Part shown: piece after piece, positions 42,979 to 52,071 of the stretch
Layout: every line of letters starts with the position of its first letter
How positions within the stretch are numbered: position 1 is the first letter of the stretch
Assembly: GCA_035275405.1 (NCBI GenBank)
Contig: DATEMU010000014.1
Coordinates: 1-64,000 of the forward strand
DNA from: Phycisphaerae bacterium
GTDB taxonomy: Bacteria > Planctomycetota > Phycisphaerae > UBA1845 > UTPLA1
Length of the DNA stretch: 64,000 nucleotides
Direction of reading: 5' to 3'
The notes under the pieces: model-generated
Told to the model about the DNA's origin: nothing
Database searches by the model: none
What the model saw: only the letters and a program-made list of their open reading frames with translations
Program-made: the position numbers and the translations under genes

Positions 42979-45660
42979 CTATGGGAGGTGAAGTTCACCC
43001 GACTCGCCGCCCGATTCACCGCGCAGAATTCTCACCACCTCGCCGGGATTAGCAGCGTGGAGAAGCGCGTCGCGGCTCGCATCCGTGGCCGCGATTTTCG
43101 CCAACTGTCCCAGCAATGCCAGTTGAGCCTCGGGTTGCTCAGCCGGAGTGACGAGCAGAAACAAAAGGCGCACCAGCTCTTGCGCCGCTGGCGAAAACAC
43201 GACACCTTCGGTCGAGCGACCGAAGACGACAAGCGGGGCGGCAAGCTTCGGACAGCGCGCGTGAGGAATCGCGATCCCGTTCCCGAGATCCGTGGAAAGC
43301 TCCTCCTCGCGCGCCAAGGTGAGGTTGACGATCTGCAACTTGGTAACCTCGGAGGGAAGCTTGTTGCGGGGAATCGCTTCGACGAGTTCACGAATACATT
43401 GCTCGCGCGTCTTGGCCACCAACTCCAACACGATTCCGCCGTTGGCCACGGCGTCCGCCAAGGAAACCCTGGCTTCGTGCGGATATTCGTCCTCAATTTG
43501 GCCAACGACCTGTTCGAGAATGTCCTCCAGGGTAATCAATCCAACCGGACGATCTCCATCTTCCACCACATACACGGTCGCGCCCTCTGCCTGCATGCCC
43601 GTCAAAGTGGATTCGATGCTTTCGTCCGGGCGGATGGCTTTTAGGGGGCGAAGCATCCGCGACCAGTCGGAATTCGACGCGTGCGCGATCAAGTCTTTCG
43701 TGAGCAGGTATCCGGTCGCTCGCCCCGTCTGGGGTTCGACCACCGGCCACCGGGAAAATCGCTCTTGTGCGACTTGCGCGAGCACGGCGTTAATGTCTGC
43801 GGATGCCGGCAACCATCGGACGCGAGGCCACGGAACCATGACGCTTCCCACGCGCTGGGAGCTGATGTTGGAGATGTTCTCCATAATGAGTCGGAGCCGA
43901 AGGTCCTTGATCTTTCGGTCCGCCGCCTCACGGTGCATACCAGTGTCCGCGAGAACGAGGCGCGCGAGCGCCACAGCGGCCTCCGCCTCTTCGAAGACTG
44001 CCGCACTTGCGCCGGCGCGCTCCAGGTCTTCTCGTTCCCGAAGATACCGGGCCCGTACCAGGATGCGGACGTTTGTATTGAAGTTTCGGGCTGCAGTTAC
44101 CACAGCCACCCGGTCCGACGAATGAGGAAGTGTCAGCACCAGGTGCGACGCCCGCCGCACGCCGGCTTGATCCAGGATGCTCTCGTTGGATGCATCCCCG
44201 AATATGGCGGTCTGGCCCTCGGCGTTTAGCGCTGACACGGTGTCCATGTTGAGATCGACGACGACCGTGGAAAGCTTGGCTTCCTGCAACAATCGATGAA
44301 CGGATCGGCCGACCGGACCGTAGCCGACAACGATGGCAAGTCGCTGATGGTCCCGGGAAGCACGCGCCACCACGTTGGAGGCTGCCTTGTTGATGCTGAG
44401 TACTCGCCGCTCCGCTCGGTTGTTCATCAGCCTCCACAAGCGGGGGCGCTTTCGCAGCCACGACTCTGCCTTCGGCAGTGACCGAAACAGCAGCGGGTTC
44501 AGTGTGATCGAGATGATCGCGGCGGCGACCAGGACGTTGTGCCCCGCCTCGGTCATTAACCCGTGGCGGCGCGCCAAGTCCGACAGGATGAACGAGAACT
44601 CCCCGATTTGAGCCAGACCGATCGCCACGGTGAGGGCGGTCCGTGCTGAATGGCCCAGTAGCGCCACGATAACGAGAGCCGCCGCGGGCTTTGCCAGCAG
44701 GATGATTCCCAACGCTGCGGCGACCATCAACGGCTTCTGAATCAGAAACGCCGGATCGAAGAGCATTCCGACCGAGACGAAGAACAGAACCGCGAACGCA
44801 TCCCGCAGGGGAAGCGCGTCTGCCGCAGCCTGGTGGCTCACGGGCGATTGCGCCACCACCATGCCGGCGAGGAAGGCACCCAGGGCCATCGACGCCCCGA
44901 AGAAGAAGTACGAGCCGGCGGCAACGGCGATGGAAAACACGAGGACTGTGAGGGTGAACAACTCGCGTGAACGGAGCTTTGCCACCCGCACCAGCACCCC
45001 GGGGACAATGCGGTAGCCGGCCAGCATTACTATCGCCACCAGCGCTCCGAGCTTCAGCATCGCTACGCCAAGCGTCCGCCACAGCGAAGACCCTGTCGCT
45101 GAAGCGGCGATCGCTCCGCCCTCAACTGCAGCGCTCTCGCTACTTTGACCAAGGACGGGAATCAGGACCAGCAGAATGACCGTGAAGATGTCCTCCACAA
45201 TGAGCCATCCAACTGCGACATGCCCTTGGGGAGAATTGAGCGCGTCGGCATCCATGAGAACCCGCATCAAAACGACCGTGCTGGCCACGGCCATAGCCAT
45301 CCCAATTACGGCTCCGGTCTTGATGGGAAGATCAAACGCCGCAAACACGGCGATAGCCAATGCCGTCGCGACCAGACTCTGTCCGATCGCCCCGGGGATC
45401 GCGACACCCTTCACCGCCAGGAGATCCTTCAGATGGAAATGGAGGCCGACGCCGAACATCAACAGGATGACCCCGACTTCGGCCAGTTGCTGCGCGAGGT
45501 GAACGTCGCCCACGAAGCCGGGGGTGTGAGGCCCAATCAGGACGCCGGCCAGGAGATAGCCCACAATCGGCGAGAGCCGTAGCCACTGGGTAAGCAGGCC
45601 CAGCAGCCACGCCGCGGTGAACGCCGCCGCGATCGTCGTGATCAGGGAAAGATCGTGCAT
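42979..45660 (-). CDS. Kef-type cation:proton antiporter with RCK, CBS and EIIA domains
   Basis: 893 residues from ATG 45660 (GAGG 9 bases upstream). Residues 1-390 are a CPA2-type antiporter with about 12 helices (SPIVGYLLAGVLIGPHTPGF, LMFGVGLHFHLKDL, VASTVVLMRVL, GLAQIGEFSFIL). A TrkA-N Rossmann domain follows (LAIVVGYGPVGRSVHRLL, about 440-560). Then come a CBS pair (PWPRVRWLPASADINAVLAQ, VEDGDRPVGLITLEDILEQV, about 620-745) and a PTS EIIA-type domain (GNGIAIPHARCPKL with the active-site His, about 750-890). Inner-membrane K+/H+ or Na+/H+ exchange controlled by nucleotide, CBS ligand and possibly phosphorylation. All domains look intact. Confidence 0.9.
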   Translation of the reverse strand: MHDLSLITTIAAAFTAAWLLGLLTQWLRLSPIVGYLLAGVLIGPHTPGFVGDVHLAQQLAEVGVILLMFGVGLHFHLKDLLAVKGVAIPGAIGQSLVATALAIAVFAAFDLPIKTGAVIGMAMAVASTVVLMRVLMDADALNSPQGHVAVGWLIVEDIFTVILLVLIPVLGQSSESAAVEGGAIAASATGSSLWRTLGVAMLKLGALVAIVMLAGYRIVPGVLVRVAKLRSRELFTLTVLVFSIAVAAGSYFFFGASMALGAFLAGMVVAQSPVSHQAAADALPLRDAFAVLFFVSVGMLFDPAFLIQKPLMVAAALGIILLAKPAAALVIVALLGHSARTALTVAIGLAQIGEFSFILSDLARRHGLMTEAGHNVLVAAAIISITLNPLLFRSLPKAESWLRKRPRLWRLMNNRAERRVLSINKAASNVVARASRDHQRLAIVVGYGPVGRSVHRLLQEAKLSTVVVDLNMDTVSALNAEGQTAIFGDASNESILDQAGVRRASHLVLTLPHSSDRVAVVTAARNFNTNVRILVRARYLREREDLERAGASAAVFEEAEAAVALARLVLADTGMHREAADRKIKDLRLRLIMENISNISSQRVGSVMVPWPRVRWLPASADINAVLAQVAQERFSRWPVVEPQTGRATGYLLTKDLIAHASNSDWSRMLRPLKAIRPDESIESTLTGMQAEGATVYVVEDGDRPVGLITLEDILEQVVGQIEDEYPHEARVSLADAVANGGIVLELVAKTREQCIRELVEAIPRNKLPSEVTKLQIVNLTLAREEELSTDLGNGIAIPHARCPKLAAPLVVFGRSTEGVVFSPAAQELVRLLFLLVTPAEQPEAQLALLGQLAKIAATDASRDALLHAANPGEVVRILRGESGGESGELHLP

Positions 45661-45708
45661 TATCAGCAACCTCGCATCGGCATACGAATCGTTCGAGAGC
45701 TAAACGGC

Positions 45709-46179
45709 CTACGCCAGTACTCCTGGAGGATAGTCCAAGTGGATCGCTACATTGGGCTCGATACCGCCAAGCCAGCCCAACCGCTGCCACCATCGCAGTG
45801 ACCGACGCCATCGATCGACTGCCGATTGAACGCGCGTCGCCCCAATATGAGAAGACGCCGGAATTTGCCGAAGGATATCGATGCATCCCGCAACATTCTG
45901 TAGAAGCAGTAGCACCGTCGCGTAGTTGATCAAATGCACGACCGGGGCATCGGGCTTTAGGGAAACACCTTGGCTAATACACAGACCGCGGTATACCTCA
46001 AGGGCTTTGGCGAACTCGCCGAGCCGCATGAGGCACACGCCATATGCGTTGCGTATCTCCGCATTTTTGGCCCCAAATCGCATAATCAGGTTGATCGCGT
46101 CGCCTGGCTTATCTTGGTCCAGCAAGTCACGGACTTGGGCAAGCGCCCGCTCTAATGTTGCAGGGTTCGATTTGCTCAT
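45709..46179 (-). CDS. TPR-like helical protein
   Basis: 156 residues from ATG 46179, preferred over the upstream one because the N-terminus beyond it is basic and has no motif. LERALAQVRDLLDQDKPGDA, IRNAYGVCLMRLGEFAKALE and TVLLLLQNVAGCIDILRQIP form two to three TPR-like helical pairs. The C-terminal WRRSLRWWQRLGWLGGIEPN is Trp-rich and unassigned. A monocistronic gene, 48 bases before the antiporter gene on the same strand and possibly co-transcribed. Confidence 0.6.
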   Translation of the reverse strand: MSKSNPATLERALAQVRDLLDQDKPGDAINLIMRFGAKNAEIRNAYGVCLMRLGEFAKALEVYRGLCISQGVSLKPDAPVVHLINYATVLLLLQNVAGCIDILRQIPASSHIGATRVQSAVDRWRRSLRWWQRLGWLGGIEPNVAIHLDYPPGVLA

Positions 46180-46299
46180 CGCTCTGTAATCTCTCAATGC
46201 TGCGCGCCGGCGAGACGCGAACCCGGTGCGCAGGGCCGGGCACGCATTCACGATTTTTCCGAAGGATAAAATTGGACAGGGAGAAATGAACGGCGCGAA

Positions 46300-46656
46300 T
46301 CAAATCAACCAGCGGCAGAGCGTGACACGCCGGTCGAGTGTGCCTGTGAAGGCGTGGCGCGGCTCGCCGTCGGCCATGACGAGGTGCAGGTCTAGGACCG
46401 CATCGTACGATGCCGCCAGTGGGACGACCGGTTGATAGCATTGTCGGTCGCGGAAATCACCGACGGAACTTGATTTCGAGGGAGTGATCGCAAGCATGTC
46501 GGCGGGGCCGGCGTGTGTGACCAGGACTCGATCGCCTGCTCCAGTTCCGCCGACGTCCGGGATCGGAAGCCGGGGTCTCGTCAGGAGGGCCAACGTCGCG
46601 ATCACTACAACGACCCGCGTCCAGAGTTTTCGCCAGGATGGCTGGAATCTGCTCAT
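46300..46656 (-). CDS. Hypothetical exported or membrane-anchored protein
   Basis: 118 residues. An N-terminal hydrophobic stretch (WTRVVVVIATLALLTRP, about residues 12-28) suggests a signal anchor; the remainder has no motif I recognise. It is about 120 bases upstream of the TPR-like gene on the same strand. Could be a chance frame, since the reading is not supported by any family. Confidence 0.4.
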   Translation of the reverse strand: MSRFQPSWRKLWTRVVVVIATLALLTRPRLPIPDVGGTGAGDRVLVTHAGPADMLAITPSKSSSVGDFRDRQCYQPVVPLAASYDAVLDLHLVMADGEPRHAFTGTLDRRVTLCRWLI

Positions 46657-46807
46657 CGCGCCCTGATTCTAATCGGGGCATCAACCGCTGCAACCAATAT
46701 ATGTCGCCGATTTGGCTTTGACGGTTGATGGCAACAACTATGACGCGCAGCAGTGAAAGTTACCGCTCGATATTGCTTCTGGGCAGCGTTTTCACGCCGC
46801 GTCTGAC

Positions 46808-46950
46808 ACCAAACGCTCGTTGACGCCGTCGCCGCGTCCCTGCAAGGCGTCGAGCTGCCGGAGATGCAACACTACCAGCGGAAGTTCCGGCGGGTCACCT
46901 TTACGGAGATGGGGCGCGGCGGGAAAGGGAGGAGCGGGCGATGGCGACAC
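46808..46950 (+). pseudogene. Terminase 3' fragment (scar F)
   Basis: GACGCCGTCGCCGCGTCC, CAAGGCGTCGAGCTGCCGG, GAGATGCAACACTACCAGCG and CGGAAGTTCCGGCGGGTCAC reproduce the terminase end AASLQGVELPEMQHYQRKFR. The end is degenerate (ACGGAGATGGGGCGCGGCG). The region 46657-46807 has no recognised gene; 46718-46785 holds an in-frame stop-broken stretch that reads like protein (LALTVDGNNYDAQQ) of unknown origin. 46951-47158 is empty. Confidence 0.85.
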
Positions 46951-47158
46951 ACATGTGGGAGGGTTTCGGCCCGCCAATAAACAAATTGACTTGGGATGGG
47001 CCTCGTGTCACACTGTTGCTGTCCCCCCAAGAGAGCCTCCTTTCTCTAACTCTCCGGCCCGAGAGCGGGGGGACGCTTGCGCGGTGATTGAAAGAGCATC
47101 AAAGAACCCGCGAGGTTACGACGGCGGCTTGTCCCCTCAACGATAGGCAAGGCAAGGC

Positions 47159-47533
47159 TCAAACGGTACTTGAGCCGGTCGGGGGCCCGGCAAAGCGGAC
47201 GACCTCGATGAGCAGTTCCGCCCAATCCAGCGAACCCTTCGGCACGTACGCGTCCGCTCCGGACAGGAGGGCCTGGTCCTTAAGAATCTGATCGTCGATG
47301 CTGAACATGACGACAGGGATGGCTCGCGATCGGGCTTCGCCGCGAATGGCCTTCAGCATGTCGAAGCTGCCGGAGACTCCGCAGTCGATGATAATGAGTG
47401 TGGGCGTTTGAAAGCGAACCCGCTTGAGCACCTCCTCCCCGCAGTCGAACTCCGTGACTTGGTATCCCTTGGCGGCGATCAGCGGCGCCAGCGACCGCCT
47501 TGTGTCCTGATGATTGGTTACCACCCAGATCAT
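47159..47533 (-). CDS. Single-domain response regulator
   Basis: 124 residues, one receiver domain. Phosphoacceptor Asp in LIIIDCGVSGSFD near residue 51, Thr/Ser position in PVVMFSIDD and Lys in YVPKGSLDW are present. The usual N-terminal acidic pair is weakened (WVVTNHQDTRRSL; one Asp only), so phosphorylation or metal binding may be altered. It has no output domain and no kinase is next to it. A related receiver lies at 47591-48577 on the same strand, 57 bases upstream, and the two are probably an operon. Confidence 0.85.
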   Translation of the reverse strand: MIWVVTNHQDTRRSLAPLIAAKGYQVTEFDCGEEVLKRVRFQTPTLIIIDCGVSGSFDMLKAIRGEARSRAIPVVMFSIDDQILKDQALLSGADAYVPKGSLDWAELLIEVVRFAGPPTGSSTV

Positions 47534-47590
47534 GGTATCTCCCTAGAATCGCGTAACACCGGTATCGAAAAGGAACGCGACCACCGAGCA

Positions 47591-48577
47591 CTAACCAACA
47601 TCCTTCGCGCGCGCGGGCGGAACGTCGGGCAACGACTTTCCCAACCTGCCCGGTCCGGCGAGCCGGAGAACCTCTCGCTGGAGGGTTTCCCAGTCCATCG
47701 AGGCTTTCTGAACGTAAGCATCGATGCCCGCTTGCCTAGCCGCTTTTTCGGCCACGTCGTTGGCGCTATACATGATCACCGGGACATCGCGAAGGCGCGT
47801 GTCCTTTCGGATCTGAGCGAAGAACATCAACCCATTCGTCTGGAGCATCGCGAAGTCAGTGATCACGAGCGACGGCTTGGTCTTTTCGAGAAACGCCAAC
47901 GCCTCCGCGGGACCGGGTGCAGTGACGGCGTCGTAGCCTTCACGTCTCAACAGGTGAGCGAGCACGTTTCGTGTGTCCTCGTAGTCGTCAACAATCAAGA
48001 TGATCGGAGTGTCTGGTTTTAAGATGGCCTTGTAGTCCTGAAGCCATTTTCGAGCCTCTGCCGTGGTCTCAAATACCCTCAACGCAATCCCATCGGGCGC
48101 AGCGGAGGCGAGCGCATTCACCGCTACCGCTGCGAAGTGCGCGGAAGACGCCGTATGGGCACCGGCCCGAAGCCCAGCCCTAATCGCACGGGGTATCCAA
48201 TCCTGAATGATCCAGGACTGGTCATCGGAGGCGATGGTCCGAAGGGCCGTGTCGTCGCAAAGAACCTTGCTGATGGCGTTCTTTTCGATAAGTTGCAGGA
48301 GGTACTCGTGAACGAAACGCAGTTGCCGGCTGTTCGCGTAGTTTCGCCATACGACGACGAGGCCGGGAAGAGAATCGTCCGACTCGATTGAACAGATGGG
48401 GTTATCCGTGGGCGAGGCGAGAAGCTTGCGGCTGTCGCTGGATTCTGCCTGGAGTTGGCTTCGAAGCTGCACCAGGACAGCACTTTCGTACTGAGCGGCG
48501 TCGGTTCCACCAATCTCTCTTTCGCGTGGCAAGGGATCTTCTCCGGCATAAGGCCACAACCAATTATAATTCGTCAA
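47591..48577 (-). CDS. Response regulator with an N-terminal sensory-like region
   Basis: 328 residues. The C-terminal receiver (about 188-315) is complete: ILIVDDYEDTRNVLAHLLRR, phosphoacceptor LVITDFAMLQTNG near 240, PVIMYSAND and YVQKASMDW. The N-terminal 180 residues have LVVVWRNYANSRQLRFVHEY and SWIIQDWIPRAIRAGLRAG and resemble STAS-like/SpoIIAA-like folds used as anti-anti-sigma or sensory modules; this assignment is weak. Paired with the single-domain regulator downstream. The pair may relay a signal whose kinase is encoded elsewhere. Confidence 0.8.
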   Translation of the reverse strand: MTNYNWLWPYAGEDPLPREREIGGTDAAQYESAVLVQLRSQLQAESSDSRKLLASPTDNPICSIESDDSLPGLVVVWRNYANSRQLRFVHEYLLQLIEKNAISKVLCDDTALRTIASDDQSWIIQDWIPRAIRAGLRAGAHTASSAHFAAVAVNALASAAPDGIALRVFETTAEARKWLQDYKAILKPDTPIILIVDDYEDTRNVLAHLLRREGYDAVTAPGPAEALAFLEKTKPSLVITDFAMLQTNGLMFFAQIRKDTRLRDVPVIMYSANDVAEKAARQAGIDAYVQKASMDWETLQREVLRLAGPGRLGKSLPDVPPARAKDVG

Positions 48578-48711
48578 CGAAACTGTTGCGCGAGCGCGCA
48601 GATAAATTATTGTTCAGGGTATTTGTTTCGACAGAGGCGAAGCTCAACGACGGCGCGGACCTAATCAGCCCCATCCCCATGCGCATCTCGAACTACCGGA
48701 ACATCGACGAT

Positions 48712-48845
48712 TAGCTGGGCGGAGTCGTCGGTTGCGCCGTCGCCGCGTCCATCCAGGGCGTCGAACTGCCGGAGATGAAGATCTCCCGTTCCAAGCGGCG
48801 GCGGGTTACGTTCGCGGAGATTTAGCAGCGCCGGGCAATGATACG
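48712..48845 (+). pseudogene. Terminase 3' fragment (scar G)
   Basis: GGAGTCGTCGGTTGCGCCGT, CCATCCAGGGCGTCGAACTG, GAGATGAAGATCTCCCGTTC and GCGGAGATTTAGCAGCG reproduce the terminase 3' end with an in-frame TAG. It abuts the stop of a frame that ends GADLISPIPMRISNYRNIDD (48655-48717), a protein-like end of unknown origin. From 48846 to 49110 I see nothing but the promoter region of the FG-GAP gene. Confidence 0.85.
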
Positions 48846-49110
48846 GCTGGATACTGATATGCCGACCTGACTAAAAAAAAGTACACCGAGCAGATTGCTC
48901 CGCGCTCCCATTCTTCCTCGCATTTCATGAACAGTAGTGTAAGTTGCTTTGAAACCAGGATTTGGAGGGCAAGCCAAGCGCTCGACCCGCGGCCGAAAAG
49001 TGCGAATCACAAGGTTTGAATCGGGAGTCGAAAGCACTAGGCGCGGAGGGGGTGTCAACCGGTATGATGGAGTTGTCGCTTGACTGCCGGTGACCAGAGG
49101 AGGACTCGCC

Positions 49111-51465
49111 ATGAAATTGGCCGTATTCCTGGGCGTCGTTGGAACCGCGCTATTCGTTGATTCAGCCGGCGCTCAAAGTCAAGTCCCGGACGGTCTCTCG
49201 GCCTCGGACTGGTCGGACATCCGCGCGGCATACGACGCGAATTGTCACTCGGCATTCGCCGTCGAGGGCGGCTATCAGGCGCGCAACCCCGGCCAGCATT
49301 GGCGGACTCGGTTTGACGGCCGCGGCTTCGTCACAACGCCGGATGCCGGTCAATGGTCTTGGGGGTTGGAGCTGGTGAGCTTCGGATTCGGAGGCTCTCA
49401 GCGGACGGTCGAGACGCCAATCTGCGCCGACGCTTCCGGACAACGCGTCGTGTATGAGTGGGACGAGTACCTGACGGAATGGTACGTCAACGACCAGCGC
49501 GGCCTGGAGCACGGCTACACGGTGCATCAGCGGCCCGACGGCGGCGTGGGGGAGCTGCGCTTCACGCTGGCCGTGCGCGGGAACCTTTGCCCGCAGATCA
49601 GTAGCGAAGGGCGCGGGGTGACGTTCATCGACAAGAACGGCGCAGCGGTCGTGAACTACACCGGCCTGACCGTCTTCGACGCCACAGGTAGGACGCTGCC
49701 CGCATGGTTCGAGCAGGAACGTGCAACGCCTGCTTCCGGCAGTCCTTTTGTAATTCGTAATTCGTCATTCGACATTCTCTCGATCGTCGTGGACGAGCGA
49801 GAGGCGGTCTATCCCCTCACCATCGATCCCATCGCCCAGCAGGCCTACCTCAAGGCCTCGAACACCGGGGTGGGGGACTTATTCGGCAACTCGGTAGCCG
49901 TGTCGGGTGACACCGTGGTGGTTGGCGCATACCGAGAGCGCAGTAGCGCCACGGGCGTGAACGGCAACCAGGCTGACAACACTCTTTCAGCCGCCGGCGC
50001 GGCCTATGTTTTTGTCCGCAGCGGGACGACCTGGAGCCAGCAGGCCTATCTCAAGGCGTCGAACACCGGTGCGAGCGATGAGTTTGGATACTCGGTGGCC
50101 GTCTCGGATGCCACCGTGGTGGTCGGGGCATGGCAGGAGGACAGCAACGCCACGGGCGTGGATGGCAACCAGGCCGACAACAGTGCCGCTGATTCGGGCG
50201 CGGCCTACGTCTTCGTCCGCAACGGGACGACCTGGAGCCAGCAGGCCTACCTTAAGGCGTCCAACACCGGTGCGAGCGACTTATTCGGCCACTCCGTCGT
50301 GGCGAGTGGCGACACAGTGATAGTCGGGGCGCTTCAAGAAGACAGCAATGCCACGGGCGTGAATGGCGACGAGAGCGACAACAGCGCTTCAAATGCCGGC
50401 GCGGCATACATCTTTGTCCGCAGCGGGACGACCTGGAGCCAGCAAGCCTACCTCAAAGCGTCGAACACCGATGTCGGGGACAACTTCGGCTCTTCCGTGG
50501 CCGTATCGAGCGACACGGTCGCGGTCGGGGCGTGGCTAGAAGACAGCAACGCCACGGGAGTGAATAGTAACCAGACCGACAATAGTGCTGTTGATTCCGG
50601 CGCGGCGCACGTCTTTGTCCGTAGTGGTACGACTTGGAGTCAGCAGGCCTACCTCAAGCCGTCGAATACCGGAGCGGATGACCGGTTTGGAATCTCGGTA
50701 GCGGTGTCGGGCGACACGGTGGCGGTCGGAGCAGTTAATGAGGACAGTAGCGGCACGAGTGTGGGCTGCAACCAAGCCGACGACAGTGCCGTTGCTTCCG
50801 GCGCGGCATATGTCTTCGTCCGCAGCGGCACAACCTGGAGCCAGCAGGCCTACCTAAAGGCATCGAATACCGACGCGGGGGATGCTTTTGGCCGGACGGT
50901 GGCGGTGTCGGGCGACACGGTGGTTGTCGCGGCGATCTTCGAAGCCAGCAACGCCACCGGCGTAAATGGAAACCAGGCCGACAACAGTTCAACAATTTCC
51001 GGCGCGGCATACGTATTCTCCCGTTTCGGCACAACATGGTTTCAGCGGGCCTACCTAAAAGCTTCAAATACGGATGCGTTCGATTATTTTGGTCATTTTG
51101 TAGCCGTCTCCGGCGACACAGTGGTGATCGGGGCGCCTTTCGAGGACAGCAGCGCCACGGGCGTGAACGGCGACCAGGCCAACAACAGCGCCGTATCTTC
51201 CGGCGCCGCCTACGTCTTTCTCATTCCGCCAGACTGCGACGGTGATGGTTGGGACGATGCCACAGACAACTGTCCGCTCACCGCGAACCCCGGCCAGGAA
51301 GACGCCGATGGCGACGGCGCAGGTGATGCGTGCGACGTGTGCCCCAACACGCCACCAGGCCTGCCCGTCGAGCCCAACGGCCGACCGCTTCGCGACTGCA
51401 ATAACGACTGCCTCGTCGACGGTTCTGACGTGCAGTGCATCGCCGATGAGATGCTGAATCAATAA
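49111..51465 (+). CDS. Exported FG-GAP repeat protein with calcium-binding tail
   Basis: 784 residues from ATG 49111 (AGAGGAGGACTCGCC upstream), giving a clean signal peptide MKLAVFLGVVGTALFVDSAG. Residues 25-230 are an unassigned N-terminal domain. Then seven FG-GAP repeats of exactly 67 residues follow, each with QAYLKASNT, a DxFG motif, SVAVSGDTVVVGA and AAYVFVRSGTTWSQ. The C-terminus carries DCDGDGWDDATDNCPLTANP and DADGDGAGDACDVC, a thrombospondin-3/dockerin-like calcium-binding region, then DCLVDGSDVQCIADEML. Surface or secreted beta-propeller protein. Unlike the HAF proteins it lacks a PEP-CTERM tail. Confidence 0.8.
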   Translation: MKLAVFLGVVGTALFVDSAGAQSQVPDGLSASDWSDIRAAYDANCHSAFAVEGGYQARNPGQHWRTRFDGRGFVTTPDAGQWSWGLELVSFGFGGSQRTVETPICADASGQRVVYEWDEYLTEWYVNDQRGLEHGYTVHQRPDGGVGELRFTLAVRGNLCPQISSEGRGVTFIDKNGAAVVNYTGLTVFDATGRTLPAWFEQERATPASGSPFVIRNSSFDILSIVVDEREAVYPLTIDPIAQQAYLKASNTGVGDLFGNSVAVSGDTVVVGAYRERSSATGVNGNQADNTLSAAGAAYVFVRSGTTWSQQAYLKASNTGASDEFGYSVAVSDATVVVGAWQEDSNATGVDGNQADNSAADSGAAYVFVRNGTTWSQQAYLKASNTGASDLFGHSVVASGDTVIVGALQEDSNATGVNGDESDNSASNAGAAYIFVRSGTTWSQQAYLKASNTDVGDNFGSSVAVSSDTVAVGAWLEDSNATGVNSNQTDNSAVDSGAAHVFVRSGTTWSQQAYLKPSNTGADDRFGISVAVSGDTVAVGAVNEDSSGTSVGCNQADDSAVASGAAYVFVRSGTTWSQQAYLKASNTDAGDAFGRTVAVSGDTVVVAAIFEASNATGVNGNQADNSSTISGAAYVFSRFGTTWFQRAYLKASNTDAFDYFGHFVAVSGDTVVIGAPFEDSSATGVNGDQANNSAVSSGAAYVFLIPPDCDGDGWDDATDNCPLTANPGQEDADGDGAGDACDVCPNTPPGLPVEPNGRPLRDCNNDCLVDGSDVQCIADEMLNQ
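49840..51246 (+). repeat. Seven tandem 201-bp units coding FG-GAP repeats
   Basis: CAGGCCTACCT-type starts at 49840, 50041, 50242, 50443, 50644, 50845 and 51046: seven units at exactly 201-base intervals with no indels. The later units (50644 onward) are visibly more diverged. Confidence 0.9.
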
Positions 51466-51504
51466 CTCCTCGCCGGCCGCCTTTGGAATCCCGAGAGCAC
51501 CATG

Positions 51505-51540
51505 CACTGCGTCGTCGGCTGCGCCGTCGCCGTTTCCATG
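51505..51540 (+). pseudogene. Terminase 3' fragment (scar H)
   Basis: GCGTCGTCGGCTGCGCCGTC and GCCGTTTCCAT, about 30 bases of the terminase CGTCGTCGGCTGCGCCGTCG core, 40 bases after the FG-GAP stop. This is the shortest fragment. The stretch 51546-51915 holds no gene but contains the motif at 51688. Confidence 0.6.
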
Positions 51541-51687
51541 AGGTTTGACCACGCACGTCTGATACTCATTCTTATGTTGCGGGCCCTTCCGCACCACAGC
51601 GCGCATTGGCGTCGGACGGATGGTTGACAATTGCCGCGGCCCACCTACGAATCCGGAGCGGTCCACTTTTTCCGCGCGTCCCTCAAA

Positions 51688-51701
51688 TAGGGAAAACCCT
51701 A
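51688..51701. promoter_or_regulatory. Inverted-repeat motif TAGGGAAAACCCTA
   Basis: Perfect 5-bp inverted repeat around AAAA. Shared with 4000-4011, both downstream of terminase scars and 215-370 bases upstream of large accessory genes. Confidence 0.4.
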
Positions 51702-52071
51702 ACCGCCCATTAGTGCTGGCGGGCAACGCATTTGACCTTCGGGGGCGAATGGAGCGGGGCTGTGAATTCTTTTCTTGTTAGGTTTCCACTCACAAAAACC
51801 CTGAACAAGCGATTGATTTCAAGCGTCCTCATTCGGTACGATGCCGAACATCTCGGGCGGGCCGAGAGCACTCCTTGATCAATAGCAGAGCAAGTTCAGC
51901 AGGGGAGGATCGAAGATGAACAAGCGGCCCTTAGCCAATGCAGGAATAGTTTCTATCCACGCCAGCTGCGCGTCGCGCCGATCTGCCTGGACCCAAAAGC
52001 TGGGTACGTCTCTTGCAAGTGAACGCCGTGAAACCGAATTCTCTGGTTCAGCAATTAATCGGAGTGCGAAG

